Source of the DNA: Icerya purchasi
Taxonomy: Eukaryota; Arthropoda; Insecta; Hemiptera; Monophlebidae
NCBI GenBank assembly: GCA_039619475.1
Contig: CM077115.1
Coordinates: 442,402,792-442,466,791 of the forward strand
Reading direction: 5' to 3'
DNA length: 64,000 bases
Shown here: positions 52,909 to 64,000 of the stretch, piece by piece
How the letters are laid out: each line of letters begins with the position of its first letter
Position numbering within the stretch: position 1 is the stretch's first letter
Notes under the pieces: model-generated
Databases searched by the model: none
Told to the model about the DNA's origin: nothing
Seen by the model: the letters and a program-made list of their open reading frames with translations, nothing else
Made by a program: the position numbers and the translations under genes

Positions 52909-53984
52909 TATTGGTGGCAAATACTTATTTTTTCCCTGGACAGAAAAATGTTGAACAATCGCACGCATTACTACACAAACAAAAACTAAGAAGGTTATTT
53001 TTAAATTTAAAAAAAAAATAAAAAAATCATATTTATTTAAGCAAGAATTTATATCTAAATTTAAATAAAGAGAATTAATAAATCTATTACCAATAATGAA
53101 TCATTTTAAATTGTTTAAAGTAAAATTCACAAAAAGAAAAGACCTAACCGGAAATGTAATGCTTTAAAATGTTTAATAATTGACCATACTAGTAAATACT
53201 TTTAAATCGTTTTATATATTATTTTAAATTGCTTTACGTAAAATTATATTACACTAGGGAACACAAAATACAATCAGAAAACAAATAGAAACATAAGGCG
53301 TTGAAAATTGACGTAATTCTTTTTATATTTAGGTAAATTACAGACAGCTGTATAAATCTCAAAACCAGCTATGTGTCATTAGTAATAACATTTCGCTATT
53401 TTCTGTTGCGCGACCCGCTTAGTGGAACTGGTGTTTTAATTAGATGTAGTGCTCTTCATAGCTACCTAATGGAGTTGTAAAAGTGACAGATCGAGTCTAG
53501 CCGTGTATAAAATACTATTGCCTAGATTTTAAAAAAAAACAAAAACGCATTACATAACACGCAGATAACCCCCTTAAAGCGGAGAAGTACCTGATTCGTG
53601 CGCACCCGATATCTAATTTGCTATTCGCGCTGTTGTTGTGCGTGTATGCTTCTCAATGCGCTCTCCTCAGTGACTCGCTAACGTCAGAGAAGTACTCACA
53701 ACACTCAGCGAACGCAACACGAATTCGAGCACATCATCAAATCTGAATTCAACTATTACTCAACACTAACGGAACCCTTATACAGATTAAGCATTTTTGT
53801 TCGAATAAAATATCTGTTGCCTATACGAAACAAAGGGCCAGAAACATTACGTCTTAATTTACTTTACGCATCTGCATATTGGCATATTGAGATTATCACT
53901 TTTGATGCCTTTACAGTTTACAAAAATAACATCAATTAGCTCCTTAATATAAAAGTATATTATTTTTTTAAAAATTAACCATTA
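52909..53984. other. Intergenic DNA at the convergent 3' ends
   Basis: A moderately GC-rich patch (53560-53760) breaks otherwise AT-rich sequence. I recognise no gene or repeat in it. It contains the AMACR 3' UTR on the minus strand. Confidence 0.45.
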
Positions 53985-54278
53985 TTATAATTTACAATCT
54001 GTTGATATTCCTATTACGCCTTCATCGGCCATTGTTTGAATTTCCGATTCGGAATAACCCAAGGAAGACAAAATTTCAGTTGTATGTTGGCCAGCAACAG
54101 GTCTGGAATGTAAAGCTAATGACACAGCCGGGCTAGAACTCATTCTTGGTGCCGGTTTAGGAACAGGTATATTTTCTGTATTTATAAGAAACGTTTCTCT
54201 TTCTTTATTATGACGAAATTTGGCTGCTTCTTCGAACGTTAGAACTGGTGTTACACAGGCTTCCGTTTTGTCAAATAT
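53985..54278 (-). CDS. AMACR: AMACR terminal coding exon with PTS1
   Basis: 97 codons plus TAA, acceptor ATTACAG. It starts IFDKTEACVTPVLTFEEAAK and continues HNKERETFL, a proline-rich linker (VPKPAPRMSSSPAVS) and GQHTTEILSSLGYSESEI. These match the human blocks HNKERGSFI, RPAPLL and GEHTEEILEEFGFSREEI. The chain ends STDCKL, and CKL fits the (S/A/C)(K/R/H)(L/M) peroxisomal signal, where human ends in KASL. No canonical AATAAA was found close downstream. Confidence 0.95.
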   Translation of the reverse strand: MFDKTEACVTPVLTFEEAAKFRHNKERETFLINTENIPVPKPAPRMSSSPAVSLALHSRPVAGQHTTEILSSLGYSESEIQTMADEGVIGISTDCKL

Positions 54279-57200
54279 CTGTAATTATATAAATTCGTAT
54301 ATTTATCATAATAAATATTGAACGTTTTCTATTACTATTCAGTACAAAAGTTATTTCACAAAAAAAAAAAAAACAAAAAAAACATATATATACATATCAT
54401 ATACACGTATATAGTGCGTTCTAAAGTTTTAAAATTAATACTTGAGGATTAATCTACACGAAACTCTGAGAACATGTACATGCTACTTCATTAACATACG
54501 AGTTGCTTCAGTTTACGAATATTCCACATGAAATATACACTGTTGGAGTTTCTAAAGGTTACTATTTATTATATGTATAATGGATGTTAATTTAATTTTA
54601 TCGAAAACGCAGTTTTTATGCAACGAAAATACACTAGAAATTTTGAATAATGTGTAGTGCTGCTTTAAAGTACTATGGATATTTCTAAAAGTCGCATTAA
54701 GACGATGGCAATCATGTTTTTCAATAACCGGTGGGGGGAGGGTATCTTCTTCTTCTTAGGTTGCCATACACTAGGCAGTGCGTCGGCTATTCCAGTCTTC
54801 TGTCCCTTGCCGCCTCGAAAAGTTTTTCTGTATCCCAATTGTTGGTCCATTCTTTGATATTTTGTTAGCCGTGGATATTTTTTTCTTCCTGGTGCTCTTT
54901 TTCCTTCAATTCTTCCCTGTAAGATCAGTCTAAGTAGCTCGTACTTTGGGCCTCTCGAGATATGGCCTAGATATGGTATCACACATGAAAAACTCATAAT
55001 TCAAGATTGAACAGCGGACAGAAAATTTTATACAACCGTGTAAACCTTATTCTGAAGAGAATAAGGGGGTGTGTCTAGCTGAAGAACTCGCTAAATGTGA
55101 TTTTGTGCTGTTGCACGGCAACACATGCATCTATCTGCTTATTTAGCAATTGCTCATTCATAGATGTCGTGAATGACCTTCCGCACTTGTTGGATTTCAA
55201 TTCCCTGGATAATTTCCTATTCACCAAGCTCAAGATGGAGCTCAAAAGGAACCCTGTTTGACATAACCAAGCAATATGCGTGCTGTAGTAACTTTGAAGC
55301 TAAACATGATTATAAGAAAAGTAATTTCTACATACTGTACAGAACCTGAAAACTCGCGTCGACTATTTACATGGAGTTTATTTTGAGTAATTTGTGTAGT
55401 CTTTCTTTTAGAACTTCGGTCAAAGTATTTATTTGTACAAATATTTTTTTTTTTTTTTTTAAATTAAAGAAATGTTTTCAAATTTAATTTTATGTTTTGT
55501 TTCATTATTATTATTTATTTTTTTTGTTTTAGAATCAGTATTACACATTAGGACAAATTTCTTGTTAGAAGATTGTTCATTTTGTTAAATTATGAGGCTA
55601 GTTCCAAAAGTAATGCCAAATCTCGCTGTATATTAATAACACTGCAGTGATGAATGAAACCTTTGTGTAAGAAAATATTTGAACGGGCACGTGTATTGCA
55701 AATCAAGTTTGTCATGTCGGCAGAACATGTGCACTATTTCATACTATTCTAGAATTGTGTGCTGTTGTTCGTTTCTTGTATTCAAGAGGAAAGCTGGCAG
55801 CCAATAATATTAACCGGTTACTGCACGATACGTGTGCAGCTGATAAGCTACCATATTACTTAAATTTTTCGAAAATAAAGCACGGAATAGTTAACCGTGC
55901 GACAGTGCATTGGCAAAAAGCTTCAATGAAAAGTCACATAAGATTCAGGTTACACATTAAAACATAACTGTTTTTGCAAGTACCAGATGATTTAGAAGAG
56001 TAGCTTAAGACCGGCTTGAGTGAAGCAAGTTGAGGGAGGCCTATGCCCGCTTTTCAGAGCAAAACATCTTTAGATAATTAGATATTAGAAGCTGGTTTTA
56101 ATTTAATTTTAATAGTATTACGTTTTGTATACTAGTTGTTGCATGAAATTCTTTAATTGATCGATGACTTAAATAATAAATAAATAAAATTCGGTGTAAA
56201 ATGTATAGAAATTAATTATAGAAATAAAAGAACATCAAATAGATTAGTATGCATCTTAGCTTTTGATTTTAAAGCTAATGCTAAATTGAATGTATACGTT
56301 TGTATGTGCGTATGTATATACATATAGGTGGTAATGAATTCAATGGTTTTGATTAATTCGATAATTGGTTACTTCCTGTTCGCGAGACTATTTTAATAGA
56401 TTTAAAAAAAAAAAAAATCGTACTAGTCAGATACGAGCATTAGAATTTTATTGAACAACATTTTGTAATTATTGCGAAAAAACGAAAGCTAAACCGCTAC
56501 GATACGACCACCACGTAAAACGTCGACTAACTTTACACCAGTTATATTAAGAAGCTAAAACATTTTCGACAGAGAATGCTTCTTCTTGCCTTTGTTCAAA
56601 GGAAATGGTTAGTACGGTAAAAATATTAAAACGTTTTTTCAGGTCCTGAGCATAATATTGAAGCATTATGATTCGTGCAGGAAACAGTAGATTACCAAAA
56701 CATTTACTATTTGGTGAGCTCGAAGAGCGAGCACGGTCGAGTGATGGAAAGAAAAGAAGATTCCAAGTTAAGTTTTCGATGTACTATTGAAGCAAGAAGG
56801 TATCCTGCCCCAGACGAGGAAGATAAAGCGCAGAACCGGAAGAAATGAAAATATCTATATATACAAGAAAAGCACTGAAATGATAGGTTTAAAAAATCAA
56901 TCTACTCGAGCATTAGCACGGGATCAACAAGAGTACATGCACGATACTTGTAGCCGTATATGCTTGTCTCGAATTAGAATTATCAGTCACAAGCCAGTCC
57001 ATCACTAATATTTGTGCACCATGGCTGCTTAGTTATGAGTTCGGGTTAATGACTTTTCCAAAATATTTTTTTCAACTTTATTTTCCTTTTCATTCTCCTT
57101 ACTTCTAGATTCTAAATACAGCTGATGGTTGCTAATCGACAACACAGTTCTATGTACATCTATTAACGGGGGATTCTTCTTAATTATTAACATTCGCTGT

Positions 57201-59869
57201 TAGATTTTATAGTTTGTCGTTATGTAAATTACGATCGCGATAAGTTTTATTCTCTTTCCTGCTTGTCATACTGTAATATTATTTTTAAAAAAAATTTACG
57301 CCGGCTAGCGTCTAACTAATGAAAGACAAACGCGAAAAACAACTTTATTATTGGCAATTTATTTAAATCGCCATAAATATATACGCATGTGTAACATTGT
57401 CGTATATAAAATAATACACTCGTATTCCTCGCGTGTTTTTACTTCATTATAAAAATACCGCAAAATGACGTATCGAAATATTATTCTCTAAACTGATGTG
57501 GCAAATAACAAGCCACTTACGATACCACAACGTCAAAGAAGTGAGTTTCTGTAGATGTAATCTACTCCTGCTCATTGGCCAATAAACGTCACTATTTAAA
57601 TATCCTATGTGCCGTTGAAGAAATATTTCTTCAGATTGTATAATATCTCATTAAAATCGTTATAATTTATCGAATATCGGCATAGAGTAAATATATATAA
57701 TTGTGTTTAATATACATACACTTCCGGATTAGAGTTGGAAATATATATCGATATGAAAAACTAATATTAATTTTCGATAAATACATTTTAAAACCAAGGA
57801 GAATATAATTTGTAATTTACATTTCAACCATTTGGGATGGATATTTGCATTGCAAATGGAAATTTACATAATATAATTAATGAATATTTCATAAAATGCT
57901 AATTAAGCAGCATCGCCGTGACAATCCCTAGAATAGTCAAACTTTTAAAAAGCCGGTTTCTGGATGCCGGATCTAAGGGCGATAAGTAAAATTGATTACA
58001 AATGAACTGAGTGCAGAGTAGTGTAATGTGTATTTATACATTCTATTTGTTAATTAGTTGATATTAAATTCAGAATTGCATAGCAAATGCAAAGGCAAGT
58101 CATCACGTGTGCTACACTATCAGTGTACATACCTACATCACCCGATATTTTTCTATTAAAAGTCAAACATTTGCAATCTCAATAGTATGTGTAGTCTTGT
58201 ATCTGTACAATAAGTGTACGTATGAATAGATAAAATTGATACACCCGAATGCGATAATAGTACGATTAAATTTAATTAATACCATAAATGAAACGGTATA
58301 AAAAAGAACATTTTTAATAAACGCGCAACGGTTTCCAAGTTCGGTTTTGAGAAAATACCTATCTTGAGAGAGAGAGTAACATTCTGCTCAACCTTGAAGA
58401 GTTATCGGCGTTTACTGCCCCTATTTGTATATTATTGTTGTACAAAAACAAATATAGAGCATTTACATATTAACAATCGTTATAAAATTATATAAGTACA
58501 ACCGAATGCGACTATTAATTTTATTAAATGAAATATAAGTTTATTTTATAATTCGGTTGAATTTTTTCTTCCCCTATTACAATGGATCAAAAAAAGTTGT
58601 TTTTCACTAAATTCCATCTTTAAATAACTTAATTAATAGCCAGAGCCTTTTCCTTTTTGTTTGTTTTAACCTAGATCCCTTTTAATGGATACAAATTATT
58701 ACTGTCTCCCGATATGTATCAGTTGAGCGAAATTCCCAGATCCCCAAATCCCCAGCTCTATCACTTCTGTACTTCATATAGAACGAGAAAAACTGACAAC
58801 GTCATTCTTTCCGACTACGTGATCAAAATAAATAAATCTTTATTTAATGTCACATTTTGGGACAAAGTTTTGTGACAGAAAAAGTAATGGGGTTCACGCT
58901 AATAATAACTTTATCATCAATATATATCTATATGTATATTATATTATATTATATTATATTATATTATATTATATTATATTATATATAATCATATTTAAAA
59001 TTTAACTGTTCTCTTAAACACACACTCCATTATATCTCTTTTTCAAACGAAATACAAGAATCCTCCTTTTAAACATATTTTTCTGTTTTTGGAACAGCCA
59101 GGATTTATCAGGTTTAACACCCGAGTGGAGGTCTGTTTATACATCAATACTGGCTCGCTAACAGTCACAGTTCATCTTCAGATACATTAATCAGGACTAT
59201 TATGCACACATTTTTAAAAAAATAAAAAAAAAAAAAACGACTGCTTTGGATGAAGAACACAAAGAGCAGAAAATTGTGGAAAAACGTCTGTGAGTACCTA
59301 AAGCGTAGAAAAAACGGGAAAGTAAAGGAAAATTTGCTACTTTCTCTTAAAAGAAACTGGTGAATCATGAAACTAAATTTTTTAAGTAATTTGGAATGCC
59401 CGAATGAGTTTAAAAAAAATCGGTTCTTTAATCAATTAATCAATTCTTTTGGAAGAGTCCCAGAAGAATAGGACAGTTTTTTGATTCCACGGCGATTTAC
59501 CAACAGAGAACGTTTTTTTTTTTAAACATTATATTACACAATATAGGGGATACTGCTTTCTGAATTCGACCACAGACATATAACTTTAATTCAAGTACAT
59601 GCATGTACAATTTTTAACCGTACGGTATTATATAGGTAATTTTTAATTTACATACTGTACACCATTCTTCTTGCGTTTTTTCCTTAAATTTCTGCTGGAA
59701 TATACTGTGACATCGAGCATAATCACCTCCGAACTGCGGGACATCATTTTCCGATAAATTTAACAGCGAAATTAAGGCCGCGTAAAACTGAGGCTCCAAA
59801 GCGCCGACCGCCATATGTTTACCATCTTTCGTTTCGTACGTATCGTAAAAGTGGTAACCGCCGTCTAAC
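53985..59869 (-). CDS. AMACR: Alpha-methylacyl-CoA racemase, C-terminal part (last two exons; 5' exons outside window)
   Basis: Join on the minus strand: 59869-59656 and 54278-53985. The product is an AMACR / family III CoA-transferase (CaiB-like) C-terminal region of about 168 residues. Known function: AMACR interconverts the R and S forms of 2-methylacyl-CoA esters so that branched fatty acids and bile-acid intermediates can enter beta-oxidation, in peroxisomes and mitochondria. Seen: LDGGYHFYDTY, the MAVGALEPQFY block (its Glu matches the position of a catalytic Glu in bacterial MCR, from memory), EEWC|TIFDKTEACVTPVL across the intron, and a C-terminal CKL that fits the PTS1 consensus. The intron is 5.4 kb and filled with retroelement remnants. 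The gene converges on the KIAA2013-like gene. Earlier exons were not found between 59870 and 64000. Confidence 0.93.
54665..55000 (-). pseudogene. RTE-like RT C-terminal fragment in the AMACR intron
   Basis: The minus frame reads YLGHISRGPKYELLRLILQG then RIEGKRAPGRKK, the LGH...KY.LL..I..GKIEGKRxxGR block near the C-terminus of RTE-type reverse transcriptases. Then a frameshift and LPSVWQPKKKK-like remains. Same strand as AMACR, so read through in its pre-mRNA. Confidence 0.65.
55594..55990 (+). pseudogene. Possible mariner-like 5' end fragment
   Basis: It starts at GAGGCTAGTTCCAAAAGTAA, which looks like a mariner-type end, followed about 150 bp on by CAVVRFLYSRGKLAANNINR then LLHDTC and VNRATVHWQKA. 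The order resembles the first helix-turn-helix of mariner transposases. Stops and the absence of any catalytic block make this tentative. Confidence 0.35.
55995..56085 (+). repeat. RTE-like 3' end copy
   Basis: TAGCTTAAGACCGGCTTGAG, then GAGGGAGGCCTATG and TTTTCAG, matching the end of the 42950-43430 element almost base for base. Only the 3' end is present here. Confidence 0.7.
56735..56960 (+). pseudogene. Possible RT C-terminal fragment
   Basis: The plus frame contains RKIKRRTGRNEN, then EMIGLKNQSTRALARDQQEY, similar in layout to the RRRTGRP...LARDRxxW end of RTE-type proteins. Weak. Confidence 0.3.
58749..58808 (+). repeat. Short interspersed repeat, copy 2
   Basis: CCCAGCTCTATCACTTCTGT then ATATAGAACGAG and CATTCTT, the same as the core of 24518-24577. 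Confidence 0.65.
58930..58988. repeat. (ATATT)n pentanucleotide microsatellite
   Basis: About nine perfect ATATT units flanked by (TA)n, in the AMACR intron. Confidence 0.93.
59656..59869 (-). CDS. AMACR: AMACR penultimate coding exon
   Basis: 214 nt. The acceptor AAG lies just right of 59869 and the donor is GTATGT at 59655. The first base completes a split codon (AT|G in human, where the sequence is NMLDGG). It encodes LDGGYHFYDTYETKDGKHMA then VGALEPQFYAALISLLNL, and ends EEWCT. An open frame extends past the donor, but the GTATGT cut joins in phase to IFDKTEACV, as in human AMACR (EWCQIFDGTDACV). Confidence 0.93.
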
Positions 59870-59963
59870 CTTAAACATTTCAAAACACATTAAAAAAAAT
59901 AAACAACGAAGCTTTTATTTTTAATTTACCATCTAGTCAGATCGAAACTAACAGATTAATATA

Positions 59964-60157
59964 AGAACATATAAAATACACGTATAACAGAAAATTTAAT
60001 TATTTAAAAAATACATTAATCACCAACATATTTCAGAGTTACATACACTCCATAATCATGGCAATTGATTATGCAGTATGTAACTCCGAAACCTGTCGGT
60101 GATTAATGTATTTTTTAAATAATTACATTTTCTGTGGTACGTGTGTTTTATATGTTT
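59964..60157. mobile_element. ~195-bp foldback hairpin element
   Basis: The arms are reverse complements with few differences: TTTAAAAAATACATTAATCA then CC at the left, GGTGATTAATGTATTTTTTA at the right, plus AGTTACATAC/GTATGTAACT near the centre and CAGAAAAT/ATTTTCTG outside. It lies 95 bp from an AMACR exon, on the upstream (5') side of the gene. Confidence 0.85.
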
Positions 60158-61559
60158 TTAATTAATGACAATATAGAAAAAGAACAATTATAATGTTAAT
60201 TTAAAGATTAATATAAGAAAAGACAAAATACGCCCATAGTATAATAATATCGGGCGCGCATTTATCGCCGGCGGATCTTCGTTCGATTAAATAAATAAAT
60301 AAATAAATGGTGTTTATTGATCGATTTAAACGGAATAACGTTGTAATACATAGTAGATGAACACGAAGTTAGCTGTATACTTAAGGAATAAATGGACGAG
60401 AAGAAATATAGTTGTTAGCACCATTTAACAAATTAGGAAAACACCGTAAAAAAATCAAAAATGAAAATATTTTTTACGCGAGCAAGGTTTTTAAATAGGA
60501 AAAAATACCCTCTCATTGTATCATATGTTTTTCTTTTAATGGTAGAAATTTTTTTTCTCGCGAACGGTTCGGAGGATTATTCAATTTGTCCTCATTGACA
60601 TACGCGTTGTTCCTGTTAACAGAATTATTCAACTGTAGCAAAAACGAACGATGAACACACAGTGTCACAGATGGAGAAGAGATCGAAGAAGGTAACAAAA
60701 TCACAAATCACAAAATGTGATTCTTAGTGTTTACGTAACACAGCGTAAAATTCGTCACCACTTTAATCTTGTGTTTCACTGTTTCGATTACTAAAAAAGT
60801 TTACTGTAGGCTTTTTAATTAACTACATAAAGTAAAAATTTACATATATACCAGAGTTTTGCAATAATTTTTAATACTTTCAAGTTCTATAAATTGTACA
60901 TCACGCACGTATTTCTGTATCTTCTTCAGATTCTCTGACACACTCGATATAACATTCGTTGACTTTTCTCTGATTAAGAAAATTCTCTGACTTCTCCCGG
61001 TTTTCAGAAAGTGACCACCCTGAAATTTTACGTAAAAAAATATCAACTCGGAATAAATAAAAATTTAAAATTATCGTAACTATTAATAATGATTTTCACC
61101 GCACGGAAAAAGTAAATGTCATTTCTTTATACACCGAAATACGCGGTGTACGAAAAAAATAAATTATAAAGTAAAGTGTATTTATAGAAAAAAAAAAGAC
61201 AGAAGAAAGGCGTATGAAAAAAAAAAAAAAGTAAATAGCGCTCCAATGAAAATAACTATAGTTTAACTCGACAAAGTAGTCTTAGCGCTGCAATGGTCTC
61301 CAGCGACGTCACAATAAAAACGCATACGCCCGATCCCTACATCATGCACTTTCAGCGTGTTCTGTGCTCTTTTTCTCGAATCGATAGGGTGATATAAATT
61401 AATTAACGGGTGCGGGGAGGGGCATTTATCACTGCGGAGAATCCAAAATCGAATGATGACATCAAATATTTCCCGGAAAAAATTAGTGAAAGAAAATAGA
61501 CGCACTTTCAAAATATCATACTTCATAATAACGGATGCTTACACGAACTCCATGAAACG

Positions 61560-62654
61560 AATATTTCGCCTACATGTTCATGTCCACCTCTTGAAAACGT
61601 AAATGATTTTAAATATCTAGGTGAATATATATCGATAGATCCTTGAGCTGGAAAAAGCACGTTCAAGTCTTAAATTCGAAAATAAGACAGACAATTCCAG
61701 CTCTATACAAATAAAAGCAGGTACTTCCATATAAAACACTACCTATATACTACAATGCAATAATTATGGCTAGAATTCTATATGGAATCCAAATATGGGA
61801 AGAGACTAAGAAAACGGAAATCAATAAAATAGGTAAAAATCAAAAAAGGTGTCCCTACTGGAGGCGAAATGACTCCGGATCAATTATGTATAGAAGGAAA
61901 ATGATGAAATGTCACCAAAGATGTACTACTACTACTATTACAGGTTACTCGAATATTAAAATATCAATAATATTAGGTTACCAACTAGGGCAAAAACTAC
62001 TCGAATAACAAGAAATCAAAGTATAATATATATTACATATAGCCTAGAGGGGCAAATCTACGAATTGATAACACCGCAGGTGATATTCGGTTCTAATCAA
62101 ATTAATGAGTAATATTCCCAATCACATTATAAACGAAAACAGCATATTAGCGTGTGGAAAACGGAGGTAGTGAAATGGCTGAAGGAATATGGGGCAAAGA
62201 ATAAAAAACAAACTGCGTCCGACTTCCTCTCACCTATTATAATATAGTTCAATCATGCAGCTACTGATTATATACGTATTCTGTGTTGTTGTTTTTGTGT
62301 CGTTCCTCTTCTAACTTACCGTTTTGGAATTCATAAAGACGATATTGTTTGCGAACGCTATCATGATATATTTATGTATATATGACTATTTAGAGTGAAT
62401 GGATGTATGTGTATGGTTTTTTCTTTATTCTTTATACCTATATATATATATAAGTTATATATATTTACTAGGACTAATATTAATTAAAGTTTATACAATT
62501 TCGATGTGTGTAATAATAAGTATGTATAAATTTATAACGCGTACAACCTAAATAAACGATAATAAGAGAGTCGGGCACTCACACAATGGGCAAAATTAAC
62601 CATGTAAGACCCACGAACTTATTTTAAAATTAAAAAAAAAAAAAAAAAAAAAAA
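61560..62654 (+). pseudogene. 5'-truncated non-LTR retrotransposon with poly(A)
   Basis: The plus strand reads PPLENVNDFKYLGEYISID, a stop, SWKKHVQVLNSKIRQTIPAL, then KTLPIYYNAIIMARILYGIQ and IWEETKKTEINKIGKNQKR. This is the RT thumb block FKYLGxxI...ILYGIQxW. Frameshifts follow, then a 3' UTR-like stretch and about 24 A (62631-62654). It inserted in the AMACR upstream intron, antisense to that gene. Confidence 0.75.
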
Positions 62655-62894
62655 CGATAACAAAAATAGTTCAATGAGTAATTTTTTGGAACCAAAAACT
62701 TTTCTTTACATATTTAAGCGCCGCAATTGTGTCACGCGCGCGAATATATATAGACCGCGCGTTAAAAATAACAATAATATATAAAATTAAAAACAAATTG
62801 CTTTAACAGTTTTCCGAAAGTGAAAGCAGTTTAATTTTAGAAATGGCAGCGAACAATCTTTTACTAATAAAGTGGAAAATTTGGATTAATATTA

Positions 62895-63670
62895 CTATCT
62901 GGTAGTGTAATGTATATTCATACAATTCCGTGTATAACACACTCCTTTTATTATCGCATAATCTGGACCTCCAAAAATCATGTGTTTAGCCAAGCCTCGC
63001 TCTCCACAAGTACATAAATCTGATTCCATCATATTAAATATTTTTAACATATCTAGCGTCAAACAATATCCCGTTCTCAACCTAACCAGAGCGCGAATAT
63101 AGTCTCTTGTCATGTATAATCCAAAACTATTTCTCACACAACATTATTCAGAAATCTTATGATATAATATTTACCGCGGCTATTATTACTTTGTCCAAAC
63201 TTATTCTCGCGTTGTATTTGAGCATTCGCACTATAGTAGTCCTAAATTTCGTCCAAGAATACTCAACACTGACAATTGACCGCAAGATTGAAACCGTTCT
63301 GGTAACTTTGTCTGCAATGCTATTTCCTACAATACCATTAGATACCGGTATCCATTTAAGCTGCACAATATTGTCATCATCTTTTAATTTTCCGTCGGTA
63401 TTTACTATATTCCAAAGAATATTATTCCTTTTATCCACTTTATTATATGAATCTTCTGAAGGCCCGAGAGAGAATCTGACAAAATAAGGATTTTTTGGTT
63501 TCTCACTTTACTTTTATTTAATAAGGCTTTATGTATTGCCACTATTTCCGCAATACAAGAGGAGTACAGGGCAGGTATTTTAAATGTCCTTCCGGTATTA
63601 AGACTTCTATTATATAATTTTGTTTACTTGTATCAATTGACGGATCCGTAAATATATGCACACTCATAAT
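62895..63670 (-). pseudogene. Non-LTR retrotransposon RNase H and C-terminal knuckle
   Basis: Minus strand, in order: IFTDPSID (first Asp block, about 63650), YSSCIAEIVAIHKALLNKS (Glu block, shifted frame, about 63570-63515), VQLKWIPVSNGIVGNSIADK (last Asp block, about 63360), then a new frame with YIRALVRLRTGYCLTLDML and SDLCTCGERGLAKHMIFGGP (zinc knuckle, degraded). At least two frameshifts, so non-functional. It probably continues past the right edge as RT debris. Opposite in direction to the 61560-62654 element. Confidence 0.75.
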
Positions 63671-64000
63671 CCTTTAAATTTTCGGCTATACAATCCTTCA
63701 AAATAGAGCTGTTAAACTGGTTCATATTATACCTGCAAACATAACCTTGGAAAATATCCGTGTAGGTATTTAATTAATAATATAGCTATATGGAATTCTA
63801 TAATATGGAATTGTACAGTTTCGTGCAATTTCGAATGTTTCTACGAGTCTTTATCTACCCAAAATCCTCCGTTTATGTAGTAATGTACTGGTTTAATATA
63901 GGCAGCAATGCATTTATTGGATGGAACCTGTTTGACTTCGCCTTCAGAAAAAATTTAACAACTCACAAATTGTATGCGTATCTATACAAGAAATTCCGAA

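Noticed and set aside
61263..61526. Missing upstream exon of AMACR
   Set aside because: The 87-codon minus frame lacks the expected family blocks (GLMCALG, DANMVEG, WKTQ) and has no in-phase donor to 59869.
1..64000. CRISPR array, bacterial operon or prophage-like defence system
   Set aside because: No regularly spaced short repeats and no prokaryotic gene organisation; introns, SINEs and DNA transposons indicate an animal genome.

Overview
The window looks like an AT-rich, transposon-rich animal nuclear genome, most likely an insect (possibly hemipteran; that finer placement is a guess). Reasons: two multi-exon, vertebrate-like protein genes with GT-AG introns; a D,D34D mariner; ZMYM1-type hAT elements; Pif1/Helitron helicase debris; RTE-like and I/R1/Jockey-like non-LTR fragments; tRNA-derived SINEs; abundant (TA)n and (CA)n tracts. 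There are no bacterial-style genes and no CRISPR array.

Region 1 (1-6.1 kb) is intergenic repeat debris. A 2.1-kb hAT element (298-2430) with an 8-bp target duplication carries nested insertions. It is followed by a non-coding repeat (2885-4915) that is itself split by an 852-bp hAT element (3852-4703) with another exact 8-bp duplication.

Region 2 (6.4-51.2 kb) is a single plus-strand gene. Twelve exons could be joined by eye into a 613-residue open frame. It matches the family of human KIAA2013 (DUF2152), a membrane protein of unknown function. Its eleven introns (0.9-8.8 kb) hold nearly all the other features: an intact mariner, MITEs, foldback elements, non-LTR pieces, a Helitron helicase relic, SINEs and a possible solo LTR.

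Region 3 (51.2-64 kb) holds a minus-strand gene that converges tail-to-tail on the first one. The last two coding exons (59869-59656 and 54278-53985) encode the C-terminal part of alpha-methylacyl-CoA racemase (AMACR), ending in a peroxisomal signal (CKL). The earlier exons lie beyond the right edge. The 2.8 kb between the two stop codons contains two more repeats. The intron and the rightmost 4 kb carry more retroelement pieces.

The two genes have no evident functional link. The window is best read as two ordinary cellular genes stretched by repeated, often nested, transposon insertion. The most promising unexplained items are the 2-kb modular repeat shared by 2.9-4.9 kb and 27-28 kb, a GC-rich ~210-bp repeat present three times (two copies as inverted arms around a nested transposon), and several near-perfect long hairpins in introns. 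I found no convincing new defence or metabolic system.
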